From the NCBI GenBank assembly GCA_013368325.1, contig JAACJK010000002.1, forward strand, positions 1,240,001 through 1,304,000: 64,000 nt of DNA, written 5' to 3'. The DNA comes from Ephemerocybe angulata (taxonomy: Eukaryota; Basidiomycota; Agaricomycetes; Agaricales; Psathyrellaceae). The notes beneath the pieces were generated by a model, which was not told the DNA's origin, ran no database searches, and saw nothing but the letters and a program-made list of their open reading frames with translations. Made by a program: the position numbers and the translations under genes. Shown one piece after another: positions 1 through 11,529 of this stretch; the stretch's first letter is position 1, and every line of letters starts with the position of its first letter.

Positions 1-16
1 TGCCCATGACCATACC

Positions 17-830
17 ATGGACTACGCAGATGTCCCCGACTCCCAAGAGGTTCCCTTGCCAGCCCCACCCACCATCCCGTACACGCCGGCGAACGCGCTT
101 GAGCACCCCGCTGTCGAGCCTCCCACTCGCAGAAGGCCGATGATTCGGCGTCGCCTTCCTGCCCAGCCTGACAAAGGGAAGGGTCAGTATATCAGTCCCC
201 TCGAGGAAGCATCGGTGCAGTCGGGCGGCTCAGGCTCTACGGAGAACGAATCACGTCGACATGGTCGACCGCAACGAAGTAACCCTTTCGTGGGCCCACC
301 AGCAATGCGACGACACACAAATCCTTTCGCAGCTCAACAAACTGAAACCCGATCTTGGGAGCTTCTACTTTGACTCTCCCTTTACCGTTCCCACTGCGCA
401 ACCCTCCACCATCGTCTTCCACCAGGGTTCGTCGACTGGTGGATCCACGGGGACCCACAACCACCCAGAGCCAATCACTGGGGTCGTCGAAGCTGTTCCC
501 ATCACCAACGCTGGCCCCAACAACGGCACCACCGCACCCGGCGTGCCTGCTCTCGCGACTGTGGCCATCACGACTCCCCCGCGTGCTGCACCCCTTCGTG
601 AGCCCGTATCCCTTCCCGCTCGCCAGCAGCACATCGTCCCAACACGCCAGGAGGTCCGCTGGCTCGAGGATGTTCGCGACGAGCAGCACCGTTTCAAGTT
701 GTCGATGATGGAGGCGCTGGGTGAATTGATGAAGGAGACGGTGAAAGAAATGATGGATGAAAGGCTTGAGAAGAAAGCGTTGGAGAAAGAGGTCGCGAGG
801 CTGAAGAAGGAATTGGCCGAACGTGAGTAA
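17..830 (+). CDS. Hypothetical protein, possibly transposon-associated, frame change near 350
   Basis: I do not recognise this protein. An open frame from 17 to about 350 encodes a Pro-, Arg- and Ser-rich segment with two NPF-containing stretches. From about 350 the coding character moves to another frame that ends at 830 and encodes a Pro/Thr-rich stretch followed by a charged C-terminal coiled coil (about residues 145-189, rich in Glu, Lys and Leu). No clear intron joins the two frames, so either a frameshift has occurred or one of them is not real. It lies just beyond the 3' end of the minus-strand transposon gene and points toward it, so it could be a second gene of that element. It may also start upstream of the window. 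Confidence 0.3.
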
Positions 831-950
831 AAGCATGTATGTCGAATGAAGTAAATCTAGTCTATATTGTCCATGAGTATCGTAAAAAGGCCCTAGACTA
901 CAAAAATGAATGCAAGTTCTACTCTAAATGTTCTAGCAAAGGCGTGAATA

Positions 951-3900
951 TCATCGAGGGGCCGGGGATTGAGGCGGAGGATGCGGCTGCACACGGACAG
1001 TCGTTTGGAAGGAAGGATGAGGCGAAGGGGGCAGTAATTGGGCTCCATACGGCGAATGGTATGGCGAAGGAATGGGTGGTGGGGCCTGATAAGGTGCAGT
1101 GGGTGGGTGGGCAGTCGGCAAAGGTAGAGGGTAGGGTGCTGAGTGAGGAGGTGCGCCAAGAACCGGCGGGTGAGCATGAAGGGGGTGAAGGGGCCGCGGC
1201 TGGTGTGGAGGTCGAATATTGATGAAGTGGGCATACGGATTGGATGGCCCTGCACCTGCACTACTTGAGCCGTACCGGAGGTTCTGTACTCGGTCTGGTG
1301 CTGGTGGTAATGCGACCGTGGAAGGGAGGACCGGAGTTTGCAGTGGTGGAGCAGGCCCGGGTGTAGCAGGTGCTCGCTGCTGCGCTGCTGTAGCGATATT
1401 GGCGGCAGCGGTTGCGGCTGAGGCCATGCGAGATCGCTGCACTCGGAGTGCGTATGCTGCCTCTGCACTTTGAGTAATAGTCTCCTCTCGGGGGAGCAGA
1501 GGAGCGGCGAGGCTGAACGGTTGAAGGTGAATTGCGTCTCGCATCTGGTTGGTGTTCAACACAAGTCGATCAAGGGGATTGACGTGGACAATAGTGCTGC
1601 GTGTCTGTTCAGAGACTGCTCGCTCTTGTGGAACATTGGCCGTCCCCGTCGCACCACACTTGAGCACAGCACACGCATGTTGGGCGTTGACCGTGCACAG
1701 CAAGTCCTGTGGCGTTGATTTGGGGTCAGTGTTTGGGCCAAGACTCACAAGATAACTGACTCACCTCGTACCGCACTAGCGCCCAGCTGCCCTCTCGCTC
1801 GAGATCAGGGAGTCCATAGCGGTTGAGTGGATGAGGTATAGTGCGCAAGGTAAAGCGCTCGAGGAGGATGGCATCGGGTTTCGTCGACGTGCTATTGATC
1901 AGCTGGAGGATCTCCTTGACTCGCCCGATGTACTTCCCACCCTCTGCTTGACTTGCAATGACAAAGTGGCCAGGGGAACACTTATCCCCGCCTTGAAGCT
2001 GGAAGTCCGAGCACAGGTAAAACTTGGTGTTTGGGGCAACGGCTTCAGGAAGGATGGCGCCAGCCTGGAGCGCAGAATATAGGCGCACTTTTGCCTTGCC
2101 TGCACCCTCTCGATGACAGAAACCTAGGGAGGCATTTAGTATATAGATGACTTGATGCAGAAAGATAAAAACTCACGTTTTTTCGCAGTCCTTCGAAGGC
2201 CGAGGTATAACGCAGCCACCGATGGTGGTTCGACCAGCTGCAGCGCCTTAGGCGAAGCCGTAGCCCAGTCCGATCGCAGGGAGGAGAATGGAGGAGAGGT
2301 CAACACCTGGGTCTTCCCAGACTCATTAACGCAGCTGGCAGTAAGTTTGAGAAAGTATCCGCCACTGAGAAAGTGACGAATTCGACCTCCTTGGGCAAAC
2401 GCTGCTGCTATATCGCGAGAGGGTGCTTGGCGGTTGGAATGGACACTCTTTGCTCGGATGATGGCATTGAATGATTCGAACGCCTCTGTTGCGAAGAGGA
2501 TTGCGGGGCCGAACCTTGCGATGTGGTCAGGCAGGTGTACGACGATGTGAAACTTCGGTTTGTTGAACCAAGCCGACGTCCACTTTTGTCCACTTTGCCG
2601 TGCGCAAAAGGAATTGCTCGAGCTCGCGCTGCAAGCGAACCTACAAGGGCATAAGTATCAAACTAGATAAAACTATAGACACACATACCTTGTATTGCTC
2701 GATGTTCGCAATTTCCGGTTGCCATATCAAAGGAACAATCCTCGATAGAGCCTTCCACGCCTCGTAACACTCCTTCGTCACAAGGTCATGAAGCACAAAC
2801 GGTGCCACCTGCGCTATTGCACGAAAGTCCCGCCCCACAAGAGATCCAGCATAGCGAACCAAGGTAGGGCCCGGTAAAGGTGAGAGGCCAAGACCCGCCA
2901 CATCAAGGCATGAGAGGCGAGTCTCCAGAAGTCGCTTCTTATCGTCCTTCCCTTTCAGCTGGTTACGGACAACATCCCGCCAGAAGTACTTCACAAACCC
3001 CAGAAGAACGACATGGAGCACCTCAACAGGAGTGTCAGAATGAGCGTTGATGCCTGCGGAAAGGTGAGCAGACATTCGAGAGGCCAGGAGTACAGACTGC
3101 ACCTTTAATCCGCCAAACAGGGTTCATCATCCCTTCAACGTGGAGTCGAGCAGCGATTGGGGTATCACCCTCATTCAATCCATCTTTCATTGGCAAAGTA
3201 GCAAGGAATGTGTCGAGGGCTGCCTGCTTGGTATTTGCGGTTCGCTTCTTCTTGTACGACTCGAAGATTTTCTCTAAGAAGTGGTTCTGGAAGGTGTCCT
3301 TGACTCCAGTGCGCGTCTTCACCTTCTTGATTGCGGATTGCTTTCCAACAGTCAGAGCATCGCGAAAGAACGATTTGAGGTGAGATTTTGTCTCTCCTGG
3401 ATCTCGCGGAACGCTGGGCTGGTGGAAGATGGCACTGTTAGACTTGAGCCATAAGGTGCAGAAAGGTGCACGTACCTTCATGAACGTATCAATTCTCTGC
3501 CTCAGATGCTCGAGGCTCTCAAGAACTACTCTGCGGCCTCGCGTCGCCGCTCGAGATAAAGATCGCTGGGGAGTTTGTACCCGTTGTGGAGTAGCTGGTC
3601 GGCTCTCAGGATGCGCAGTGGCCGTAGCACTCGGGCCAGCCGGTGGAGGTCCAGGCGAGGCTGGTGTTGGTGGGCGTGGTTCAGTATCTGTGTCAGCGTC
3701 GGTGTCGTCGTCGTCGTCGTCATCGTCGAAGTCGTCTGAGTCTTCGTCTTCACCAGGGACACGATGATGCTTGCCACGCTCGACATGGCATGCCCGACAG
3801 AACTTCCTACCACGCAGGCCTATGTGAGCAGCCATCTCGCTCTGCATTGGGTTGTCGCCCAACAGAGCTAAGACGACAGGAAAGATAAGGACCGGTTCCT

Positions 3901-4694
3901 GCAGGGTGCAGTCCCAGGCCCAAATCCCCTCCTTCTGTGCTTTGCTATAGGCACCTGTTAGCCAAGTCTAGAGAGAATATGTAGAATAGAACACGTACTC
4001 AATCTGCTCCACAATCCCTTCTAGCATTTCAAGCGGCGGCGCCAAGTTGGATGTGCAGAGAAAGTGGACGTTATACTCCTTGGCGGCTTCAGCACGAGGT
4101 AAGCCGGCAGGAGTGAATAGATAGCTGTTGTGGCAATTCCACTTTTTGGACAGATTCCCGGATGTATCGTCGCAGTAGAGCCAAAGCGGCATTGCAAAGA
4201 CTCGTGGTCCTCCTTCAGGCATCGGTTGCCTTCGTGGTGGACCATCGGGCACAGGAGGCCCCTCACGAGCCCGTACACGCCACGGGTTTCCGGATTCTGT
4301 CGAGTACGTCCATTCGGATAACTTGCCGGTTTCGGGATGAGGACCTCTATAACACGGTTAGATTCTCTGTCTGGCTTTAAGAGGTATGAGAATAACTTAC
4401 CTTGGATCATAGAGACTGGAGGATACCCATGATAGTTATCCGGACGATGGGTCATGTCTTCCACCAGCTCAGGGAAGAGCATAACGAAGTCATGAGTGTT
4501 GACCTCAAATACCGGTGCAGTGACTGCGCGCCAGTACCGCCGAGAATCGGCCCCGGTCACCAGCTCCAACTTCCAGCACTGAGCGAACATGACAGAGTCC
4601 CGAAGGAACCACCGGACAGGCACGCAAAGACGACGACCTGTGAGCAGGACAGGTTCAAAGGTGTAGTACACCTTCTCGCCAATCCGAGCATACG
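951..4694 (-). pseudogene. Transposon-type gene of Agaricomycetes, 3' part (resident gene)
   Basis: This is the C-terminal two thirds of a large protein of a repetitive gene family I associate with Agaricomycete DNA transposons; the family name is uncertain. Recognisable blocks in order are WLYCDDTSGN...SKKW...LFTPAGLP (about 4200-4080), GDNPMQSE with an FCRAC motif (3860-3780), an acidic run, DTPVEVLHVVLLGFVKYFWRD (3045-2975), GRDFRAIAQVAPFV (2830), FNKPKFHIVVHL...AFESFNA (2560-2450), and a C-terminal CTVNAQHAC...VLNTNQMRDA segment with a Pro-rich tail ending at 951. Introns are visible near 3100-3055, 2690-2640, 1765-1715 and 4010-3960. A 10-bp tandem duplication near 2578-2597 shifts the frame. 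The 5' end is cut at 4694 by Gypsy-1 and continues at 21963, so the gene is not functional. Confidence 0.75.
2578..2597. repeat. 10-bp tandem duplication causing a frameshift
   Basis: On the minus strand the codons for A-K-W-T are followed by a second copy of the ten bases AAAGTGGACA before the reading continues as A-W-F-N-K-P-K-F-H in another frame. Removing one copy restores a continuous reading (AKWTSAWFNKPKFH). It lies within the resident transposon gene and is an inactivating change independent of the Gypsy-1 insertion. Confidence 0.6.
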
Positions 4695-5279
4695 TGTAAC
4701 GTGAATTGGTTACTTTTCCTTTTTCTTTCTTTTTGTATTTCTTTTATCTTTCTTTTCATTTACCTCTCACTCGTATCTCGTTCGACGTAACTCAGACACT
4801 TGTTTAGCTAAGCCTTCTCGCCCTCAACGGGCATGGCACGAGCGCGAGCGTCTACACTAGCGCTCGACGGTGCGCCACGCGCACGCGAAATCGGGCGCAA
4901 CCCGAGTTCGCCGAGGTTTGATCACGCATCAGCGTAACCTCGCGGTCGCTCAAGCGCGTCCTCAACGATGCGTGAACCTTCCACATAGTTCCTTCTCATT
5001 CCTTTTCATTCTATTACATTCCATTTCATCCCAGATCTTTCCAACATATTCTGGTAGCTAGATATCTACAGTATATAAGAAGTGTTGTAAAGATCTCCCA
5101 ATTTGATCTCTTTTTGCCATAACAACGTCACTCTTGACTGTCAGACTTACGCTTGAGCCTTGCTCGCGTCGTCGCATAGTTCGCAGCGTGATTATCTTGG
5201 GAAGATATCAATTACATTTATTGCTTAGAACTCTCGCGTGTACTCAGGGAGTACACCAACAAATCGGACATCCGATTCA
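4695..5279 (+). repeat. Gypsy-1 5' LTR
   Basis: The 585-bp long terminal repeat begins TGTAACGTGA and ends ATCCGATTCA. A TATA box (TATATAAG, about 5072-5079) marks the likely promoter, which would put transcription start near 5100. The U5 end holds two short perfect inverted repeats, around 5238-5257 (GTGTACT/AGTACAC) and 5262-5277 (AATCGGA/TCCGATT). A TGG one base after the LTR (5281) is a candidate primer-binding-site start; I could not identify the primer tRNA. The 3' copy is at 21377-21962. Confidence 0.95.
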
Positions 5280-5359
5280 TTGGTGGACACATTGGGAACT
5301 CTCCCAACGGTAATCCGCCTTGAACTCTCAGATAGTCAAGATTCTACCTCAAGTATTGT

Positions 5360-8308
5360 ATGGCCACATGGCGATCCAATAGATTTCTCGATAATCCACG
5401 GAGTGGCGACAGTGTTGCACCTCCGTACTCAGGCCCAGAAAGCCCGGCTCCTCCTCCATACACGGGACGAGAGCGATCTAATTCCAGTAACGCATCCGGG
5501 AACGGTATTCATACCCCCGAAAATCCTGAATCAGCAGATCCACGCCCCACCGAAGATCCCGCTGCTCGTACTCGTCCTATGCCAGGACAATTGCCGTTGT
5601 CGGAACCCCCTTCAACCCGTCCAACCCTTATCATTCCCCAGTCGCGTGGATCGACCTCGCCTGTCTCGTCCAGCCAACCCTTGGCTCCCATTCGTCGATT
5701 TGGTACCGGGCTAACCAATCCAGTGCCATCGCCATTGACCCCGATTACCCAAAGATCAATCACCTTTGGAGAATTTGCTGACATGCCAGAACGTCTCGAG
5801 AGAAGACGCTCCGTTTCCCCTACAATCGCAGAAAGAGTCTCGACTTACTTGAGACCATCTCCCGGAAACCCTTTCAACGATCCCGCGAACCTTGGAAGTG
5901 GAGGAGACCTTCCTCCACTGTTCGCAACGCGTATCAAGTCTGAGAACTTGTCTCATAGGATTCCGCCAGTGCCGCAGAATAGAAATCAATTTGCACAGGC
6001 TTTACGAACGAACCCCTCTCAGCATAGAGGCCCCTCTCCATTAAGAGAAGATCACTTACCTAGTCCACCTTCCCCTAGAAGGATACCTCGCCCACTGAAC
6101 AACCCTCCTCAAGCGCCGCACTCTCCCAACCGTCCAGGACCTTCTCAAATGAACAGATCTGAGGAAAGGGAAAGATCCCGCGCTGAATCAGAATCAGAAG
6201 AAGAAGGATCGAGTAACGCACCCGTAATCATACCCGGCGGTCCCCCTCAACCGCTTGGTGAACCTCTCATCGATGCTACGCGAGTTCATGAATACCTGGT
6301 ACGGGAAGTCATACTAGAGATTCCTACTTGCCTCAGCACCACGACCTTTGCCCGAGATGGCCCTGACGGTTTCGGAAGTGTTGCTGGACGTTATTACAAC
6401 GTTCTTAAAAGGGCTGAGGAAGGTCTAGGGCGGAAGCTACCATCCGGCGCGCACTTAGTCAACCCTGAAGCCCGAGACTTCTTCAAGGCTGAATATTCGA
6501 TGATAGACGAAGTCCTAACTCACGTTCAGAAATACATTTCGGAGACCGGGGAATCTGGGTATCGCGTCAATGTGGAACGATGGAAGCCGCTTGCAGCTCG
6601 AATGTTCGAAGTCAGGGACTTGTGCAAGGATGCTATGACATTTTCAGGAGAAGGGGAAATCGACGTACCTCGTTGGGGAAAAACCGGGCGCATGACTGAT
6701 TTCTGGTCGCTGAATGACTTCGAGATTCTTTCTGTAGCATTCAGAAGCGAGTGCGAGTTATTCTTGAGCAGGGTAACACGAGCTGTCATGGCCGCTGCTC
6801 AGCAAGTAAAAGAAGAGAATATTCGCGAAGAACAGAGGACTCGTGAGGAAGTTAAGGGCAAGCAGGTAGACCCTGAGGAACGACGCACTGCTACTCAACC
6901 TCCTCCAGTCCGCTATGAGCCTGTTTACCCGGATCATTATAGCGGGACCCGACCTATTGAGGAGCGAAGTGCTAGTTCGCGAGCCCGAGGATCAGCTCAG
7001 AGGACTTCTAATAACCCATTCGTCTCACCACAGAACGCGTCCCATAGTCGTCTTACCAACCCAGCAAACTTCCGACCGCTAGGAAGTATGGTGAATAGTA
7101 CCAACCGCGTCAGTGCCTCCGAAGGTTCAAGCCAGAGGTATCGAGAAATGTTACGACCTACCTTCCCAGAACAACAAGATGCTACTGAGGACAGATTCGA
7201 ACATGGAGACACTGAGGATTCGCGTGTTAGATTTGACATAGCGGCACCGGGAGACCCAGGCGACTCATCTCCGGACGATTCTGACGATGGGAGGGATAAC
7301 CGTAGGCGTGGAAGGCGAGGATCGCGAAAGCCCAGAAAGGACAAGGACAAGGTCGCTAACGAAGGAAGGGATAAGATTAATGATGAACCCAAGTTCGATA
7401 TGAGACTCAAGGTCGATATGATCCCGACCTGGGACGGCAACGAGGATACGCTCGGCATCTGGATAATTAAGATAAATAGTCTATCCATACGATCCAAGCT
7501 CATTTGGACTCAGCTTGGACGATTAGCTCCCACCAGACTCACTGGACCTGCTGAACAATGGTACTACAGCCTACACCCCAGCGTGCGCACCACACTCGAA
7601 GAAAACTGGGACAATCTCCGAGGAGCTATCAGTCAGTACTGGATGAACCGAGCTTTCATGGAAAAACAGAAGGTCCGAGCCAATCGAGCGAAATTCCGAG
7701 ACGCCGAGCATCCTAAGGAGACTCCGAGCGAATACTTCATTCGCAAGCTCAACTTGTTGCAGCTCTCATACGACTATCATGATAGAGAATTAATTCAAGA
7801 AATCATGAATGGGGCCCCAACCACATGGACAACCATTGTCACTCCCCACCTTTACCAACATCTTGAAGATTTCCAAGCGAACATCAAATATCACGAAGAC
7901 TTACTTCTGCGACTGGAACCACCTCGATCGTACTTCGGCAATTTCGAGAATAACAACCGAAACTTCTCTCGGAATCCCTTCAGAAACGCGTATAGAACGA
8001 ATCCTACCCCAATTGCTACCCCAGCTCGCACGAACCTAGTAGGAGCCCACGACAAGCTCAAAGCGCCACAATTCCCCAAAGACGACGAGAACGTTTCAAA
8101 GCGAGGAACACCGGAGAGTAAGGGTGGACGCGCGTGCCGCCATTGTGGCAGTATGAAACACTGGGATTATGAATGTAAATATTCCAGGAGAGGAGAGAGG
8201 CGGGCGCGCGTCAACTTCGTAGAAGTTGAAGAAGAGGAAGCCGAAGCACAAGCTGCCTACGATGACCTGTATTATGGCTTGGAAAGCGAGAATGAGCAGG
8301 ATTTTTAG
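5360..8308 (+). CDS. gag: Gag polyprotein of Gypsy-1
   Basis: This 982-residue structural protein would form the cytoplasmic virus-like particle and bind element RNA. Residues 1-300 are Pro/Ser-rich and probably disordered. Residues about 300-507 form a separate predicted folded, mostly helical region that I do not recognise. After another disordered charged stretch, residues about 680-850 match the retrotransposon Gag capsid pattern (W..I..L...L...A..WY.....W..L...F). A single CCHC zinc knuckle (C-X2-C-X4-H-X4-C) begins at Cys926, followed by an acidic tail. It is longer than typical Gypsy Gags of 300-500 residues. The stop TAG at 8306-8308 follows a run of five T; pol continues in the -1 frame. 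The ATG at 5360 lies 80 bp after the LTR. Confidence 0.88.
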   Translation: MATWRSNRFLDNPRSGDSVAPPYSGPESPAPPPYTGRERSNSSNASGNGIHTPENPESADPRPTEDPAARTRPMPGQLPLSEPPSTRPTLIIPQSRGSTSPVSSSQPLAPIRRFGTGLTNPVPSPLTPITQRSITFGEFADMPERLERRRSVSPTIAERVSTYLRPSPGNPFNDPANLGSGGDLPPLFATRIKSENLSHRIPPVPQNRNQFAQALRTNPSQHRGPSPLREDHLPSPPSPRRIPRPLNNPPQAPHSPNRPGPSQMNRSEERERSRAESESEEEGSSNAPVIIPGGPPQPLGEPLIDATRVHEYLVREVILEIPTCLSTTTFARDGPDGFGSVAGRYYNVLKRAEEGLGRKLPSGAHLVNPEARDFFKAEYSMIDEVLTHVQKYISETGESGYRVNVERWKPLAARMFEVRDLCKDAMTFSGEGEIDVPRWGKTGRMTDFWSLNDFEILSVAFRSECELFLSRVTRAVMAAAQQVKEENIREEQRTREEVKGKQVDPEERRTATQPPPVRYEPVYPDHYSGTRPIEERSASSRARGSAQRTSNNPFVSPQNASHSRLTNPANFRPLGSMVNSTNRVSASEGSSQRYREMLRPTFPEQQDATEDRFEHGDTEDSRVRFDIAAPGDPGDSSPDDSDDGRDNRRRGRRGSRKPRKDKDKVANEGRDKINDEPKFDMRLKVDMIPTWDGNEDTLGIWIIKINSLSIRSKLIWTQLGRLAPTRLTGPAEQWYYSLHPSVRTTLEENWDNLRGAISQYWMNRAFMEKQKVRANRAKFRDAEHPKETPSEYFIRKLNLLQLSYDYHDRELIQEIMNGAPTTWTTIVTPHLYQHLEDFQANIKYHEDLLLRLEPPRSYFGNFENNNRNFSRNPFRNAYRTNPTPIATPARTNLVGAHDKLKAPQFPKDDENVSKRGTPESKGGRACRHCGSMKHWDYECKYSRRGERRARVNFVEVEEEEAEAQAAYDDLYYGLESENEQDF

Positions 8309-11300
8309 ACAGCCCTCCAGTCGAAATTAAACTCGACAATAATAGCGACTCTGGAGGGCATGTAAATTCAGAAAATCCTATTAATCTCAACCCATACTCA
8401 ACTCAAGCCAATTCTAACGAGATTCACACCCATCAACTCCGCACATTTCTTACCATCAACAAGAAGGTAGGAAAGCAACTTACTCACACATTACAACACG
8501 ACAACACCACCCTCATCAATGATGCACGAACCATCGTTCTGCGCAAGCTCATGGCACGCCCCCCTGGATGTACGTTTCTGGGCGCTAAAGCCACGGAAGT
8601 ATCGGCACTTTTCGACAACTCCAATCAACGCCACCCCCTGATTGTGGACTCGGGATCTGATATCACTCTAATCTCCACTAAGCTTTTGCAACGCCTCTCC
8701 CCCTCTCCTAAAACGCGAACAGGACAGAAAATCGAACTCATACAAGTCACCGGGCGCACTTCGATAAACGGCTACGTAGTAATAATGCTCACGTTCGAAA
8801 CAGCTGAAGGGCCGGTTCAACTAGAGGTCGATGCATATGTCGTCCGAGGAATGAACGCCGGATTCATCCTCGGAAACGACTTTGCAGATCAATATTCTCT
8901 GAGCATCGACAGACAGGATGGAAAGACACACCTTCGTTTTGGAAACACCGGTCACACCATTCCCGTCTCCAACACTATGACCGAATCGTTCCAGCCCAAG
9001 GATGAACATGGCAACGTATTCCGGGTCAACGCTAAGGGGAAACGCAACCTCGACCGTGCAAAGCTCCAGGAACATCGTAAGGCCAAAGTCTACCGCAAGA
9101 AGGAACGAACTCGCGCAGTGAATAATGAGGTTCGAAGCGCCAAGGACATCGTGATTGGGCCAGAGAGTAGTCGATACGTTCCCGTGGAGGCTCACTTCAG
9201 ACCGGAGGACAAGGTACTCTTCGTAGAAAAGCGAGTATTCACAAATAAGAACGAAGATGATGTCTATGCCACCATGGACTGCCTCATACCATGTACTCGA
9301 CCTACCCTCTGTGTCTCGAACTTCTCGAAGAAACCCATCCGAATATCCAAGGGACAATTACTTGGCAACAGCGAGCGTCCCAAGACGGTTCTTAGTCGCG
9401 AAGAGGACATGAGCCCTGAGGAGATTGAGAGAACGCGCGCATATGCGCAATACATCAGTTCACGGGCAGGTACAACTACAGATAACGCGCAGGGCGAAGG
9501 AGAACCTCCGGTAGAAGGCGGGCCTAAGACAGCTGAGACACCAGACGAACCAGTCGCATCATCGAAACTCGAAGACGAACTTGACATCGCAGAAGGACTC
9601 ACCCCGGAACAACGAGAACAGCTGATTAACGTGATCCGTAAAAATCAAGAAGCGTTTGCCTTGGATGGAAGGTTAGGAAACTACGAGGAGATGGTGGAAG
9701 TACCTCTCGTACCCGGTACAAAACCCATCTCAGTGCCACCCTACAATGCCTCACCAGCTAATCGTGAAGTAATCGATCAACAAATGGACACATGGTTGGC
9801 ATTGGGAGTGATTGAACCTTCTCGTAGTCCCTGGGCGGCTCCTGTGTTCATCGTATATCGGGGAAAGAAGCCCCGCATGGTGATCGATTTGCGGCGGCTT
9901 AACGAGAACGTGATTGCAGACGAATTCCCGCTGCCTCGACAAGAGGATATACTTCAAGCACTTTCGGGAAGCCACTATCTGTCTACACTGGATGCCTTAG
10001 CCGGGTTCACGCAGCTGGGCGTCAAAGAGGAAGATCGTGAAAAACTCGCTTTTCGGACTCATCGAGGATTGTTCCAATTCAGACGTATGCCATTCGGGTT
10101 TCGTAATGGGCCAGCAGTTTTCCAAAGAGTCATGCAGAGCGTTCTGTCACCCTTTCTCTGGATCTTCGCCTTGGTGTACATCGATGACATTGTCGTTTTC
10201 TCACGTACATTCGAAGAACACCTGGATCACCTCGACCAAGTCCTCACGGCCATTCGTAGCTCGCGTATCACCCTGTCTCTCCCAAAATGTCATTTCGCTT
10301 ATGAAAGTTTGCTCTTGCTCGGACAAAAGGTTTCCCGTTTGGGTCTCTCGACCCACAAAGAGAAGGTTGACGCGATATTACAATTGGCTGAACCCCGAAA
10401 TGTCCACGATCTCCAAGTATTCCTTGGGATGATGGTCTACTTTTCAAGCTATATTCCATACTACGCTTGGATTGTACACCCGTTATTCCAGTTACTTAAA
10501 AACAAGCGAGAGTGGAAATGGGGAGCAGAGGAGTCTGAGGCATACGCACTATGCAAGCAGGTACTTACCGAAGCACCAGTCCGAGCGCACGCCATCCCAG
10601 GAAGACCATACAGGATCTATTCGGACGCATGTGACTATGCCCTGGCTGCTATATTGCAACAAGTGCAACCGATTCGGGTGGAAGATCTTAGAGGAACTAA
10701 GGTTTACGAGCGTATTCAGGCAGCACATCAGCGAGGTGACGACGTACCTATTCTGGTGACCCGACTTACCAAGGACGAACGGGAAGCCGACACACCCAAG
10801 GACACGTGGGGTCCTACTCTCGAGGATACTACGGTTCACATCGAGCGCGTTGTCGCTTACTGGTCGAGGGTTCTACAACCTGCTGAAAAGAACTATTCAC
10901 CAACGGAGAGAGAAGCTTTAGCCCTGAAGGAGGGTCTCATCAAGTTTCAGTCTTTACTAGAGGGCGAGACCATATATGCTATCACCGACCATGCGGCTCT
11001 AACCTGGAGTCGAACCTTCCAAAACGTGAACCGAAGATTGCTCACCTGGGGTCTCGTATTCTCCGCCTTCCCAAACATGCACATCATTCACCGACCAGGA
11101 CGAGTGCACTCAAATGTCGACCCCCTCTCGCGCCTGATACGCAATGTCCCTGATCAACAGAATCCAGGTCCCATATCTAACCGTTTCCTACAATTGCGCG
11201 AACCGCACGCACTGAAGACCTTCTATGACAATCTCGGTGATGAATTCGAAGAGCGGCTGCACCGGGTCACGAGTGCCTACATCATGAGCGAAGAACAGGC

Positions 11301-11529
11301 GGAGCAAGACGTCAATATCCGTGTGAACGAAATAGACGCCCACCTACCTAACGGGGACATCGCAAGATTCACCTGCCACACGTCGCGGAACTATTCGGTG
11401 CTTATCGGACATGATGCAGCCACCATCAACGATTGGGTACAATCTTACAAGAAGGATGGGCATTTCAGACAAATAGTGTCTGAGCTGGAATCCGATGTAG
11501 TTCGATCCACGGTAATACGGGCTAGGCAC
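8308..11529 (+). CDS. pol: Pol polyprotein of Gypsy-1, 5' part (protease, RT, RNase H)
   Basis: The frame is open from the end of gag (-1 relative to gag) without a stop; the first ATG is 8551. Counting from that ATG, an aspartic protease motif DSGSD lies at about residue 33, the reverse transcriptase spans about 390-620 with the YIDD catalytic box at 543-546, and RNase H follows with Asp in YSDACDYA near 691 and the EREAL and TDHAAL blocks. Pol copies element RNA into DNA inside the particle. The frame runs directly into the Gypsy-2 LTR at 11530 and continues, in the same phase, after 19023. All catalytic residues seen are intact; the only break is the nested insertion. Confidence 0.88.

Noticed and set aside
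5280..5298. A specific tRNA primer for Gypsy-1
   Set aside because: A TGG follows the LTR by one base, but I could not match the next bases to a tRNA 3' end. A 7-base self-complementarity to the LTR (TCCCAAT) is too short to claim self-priming.
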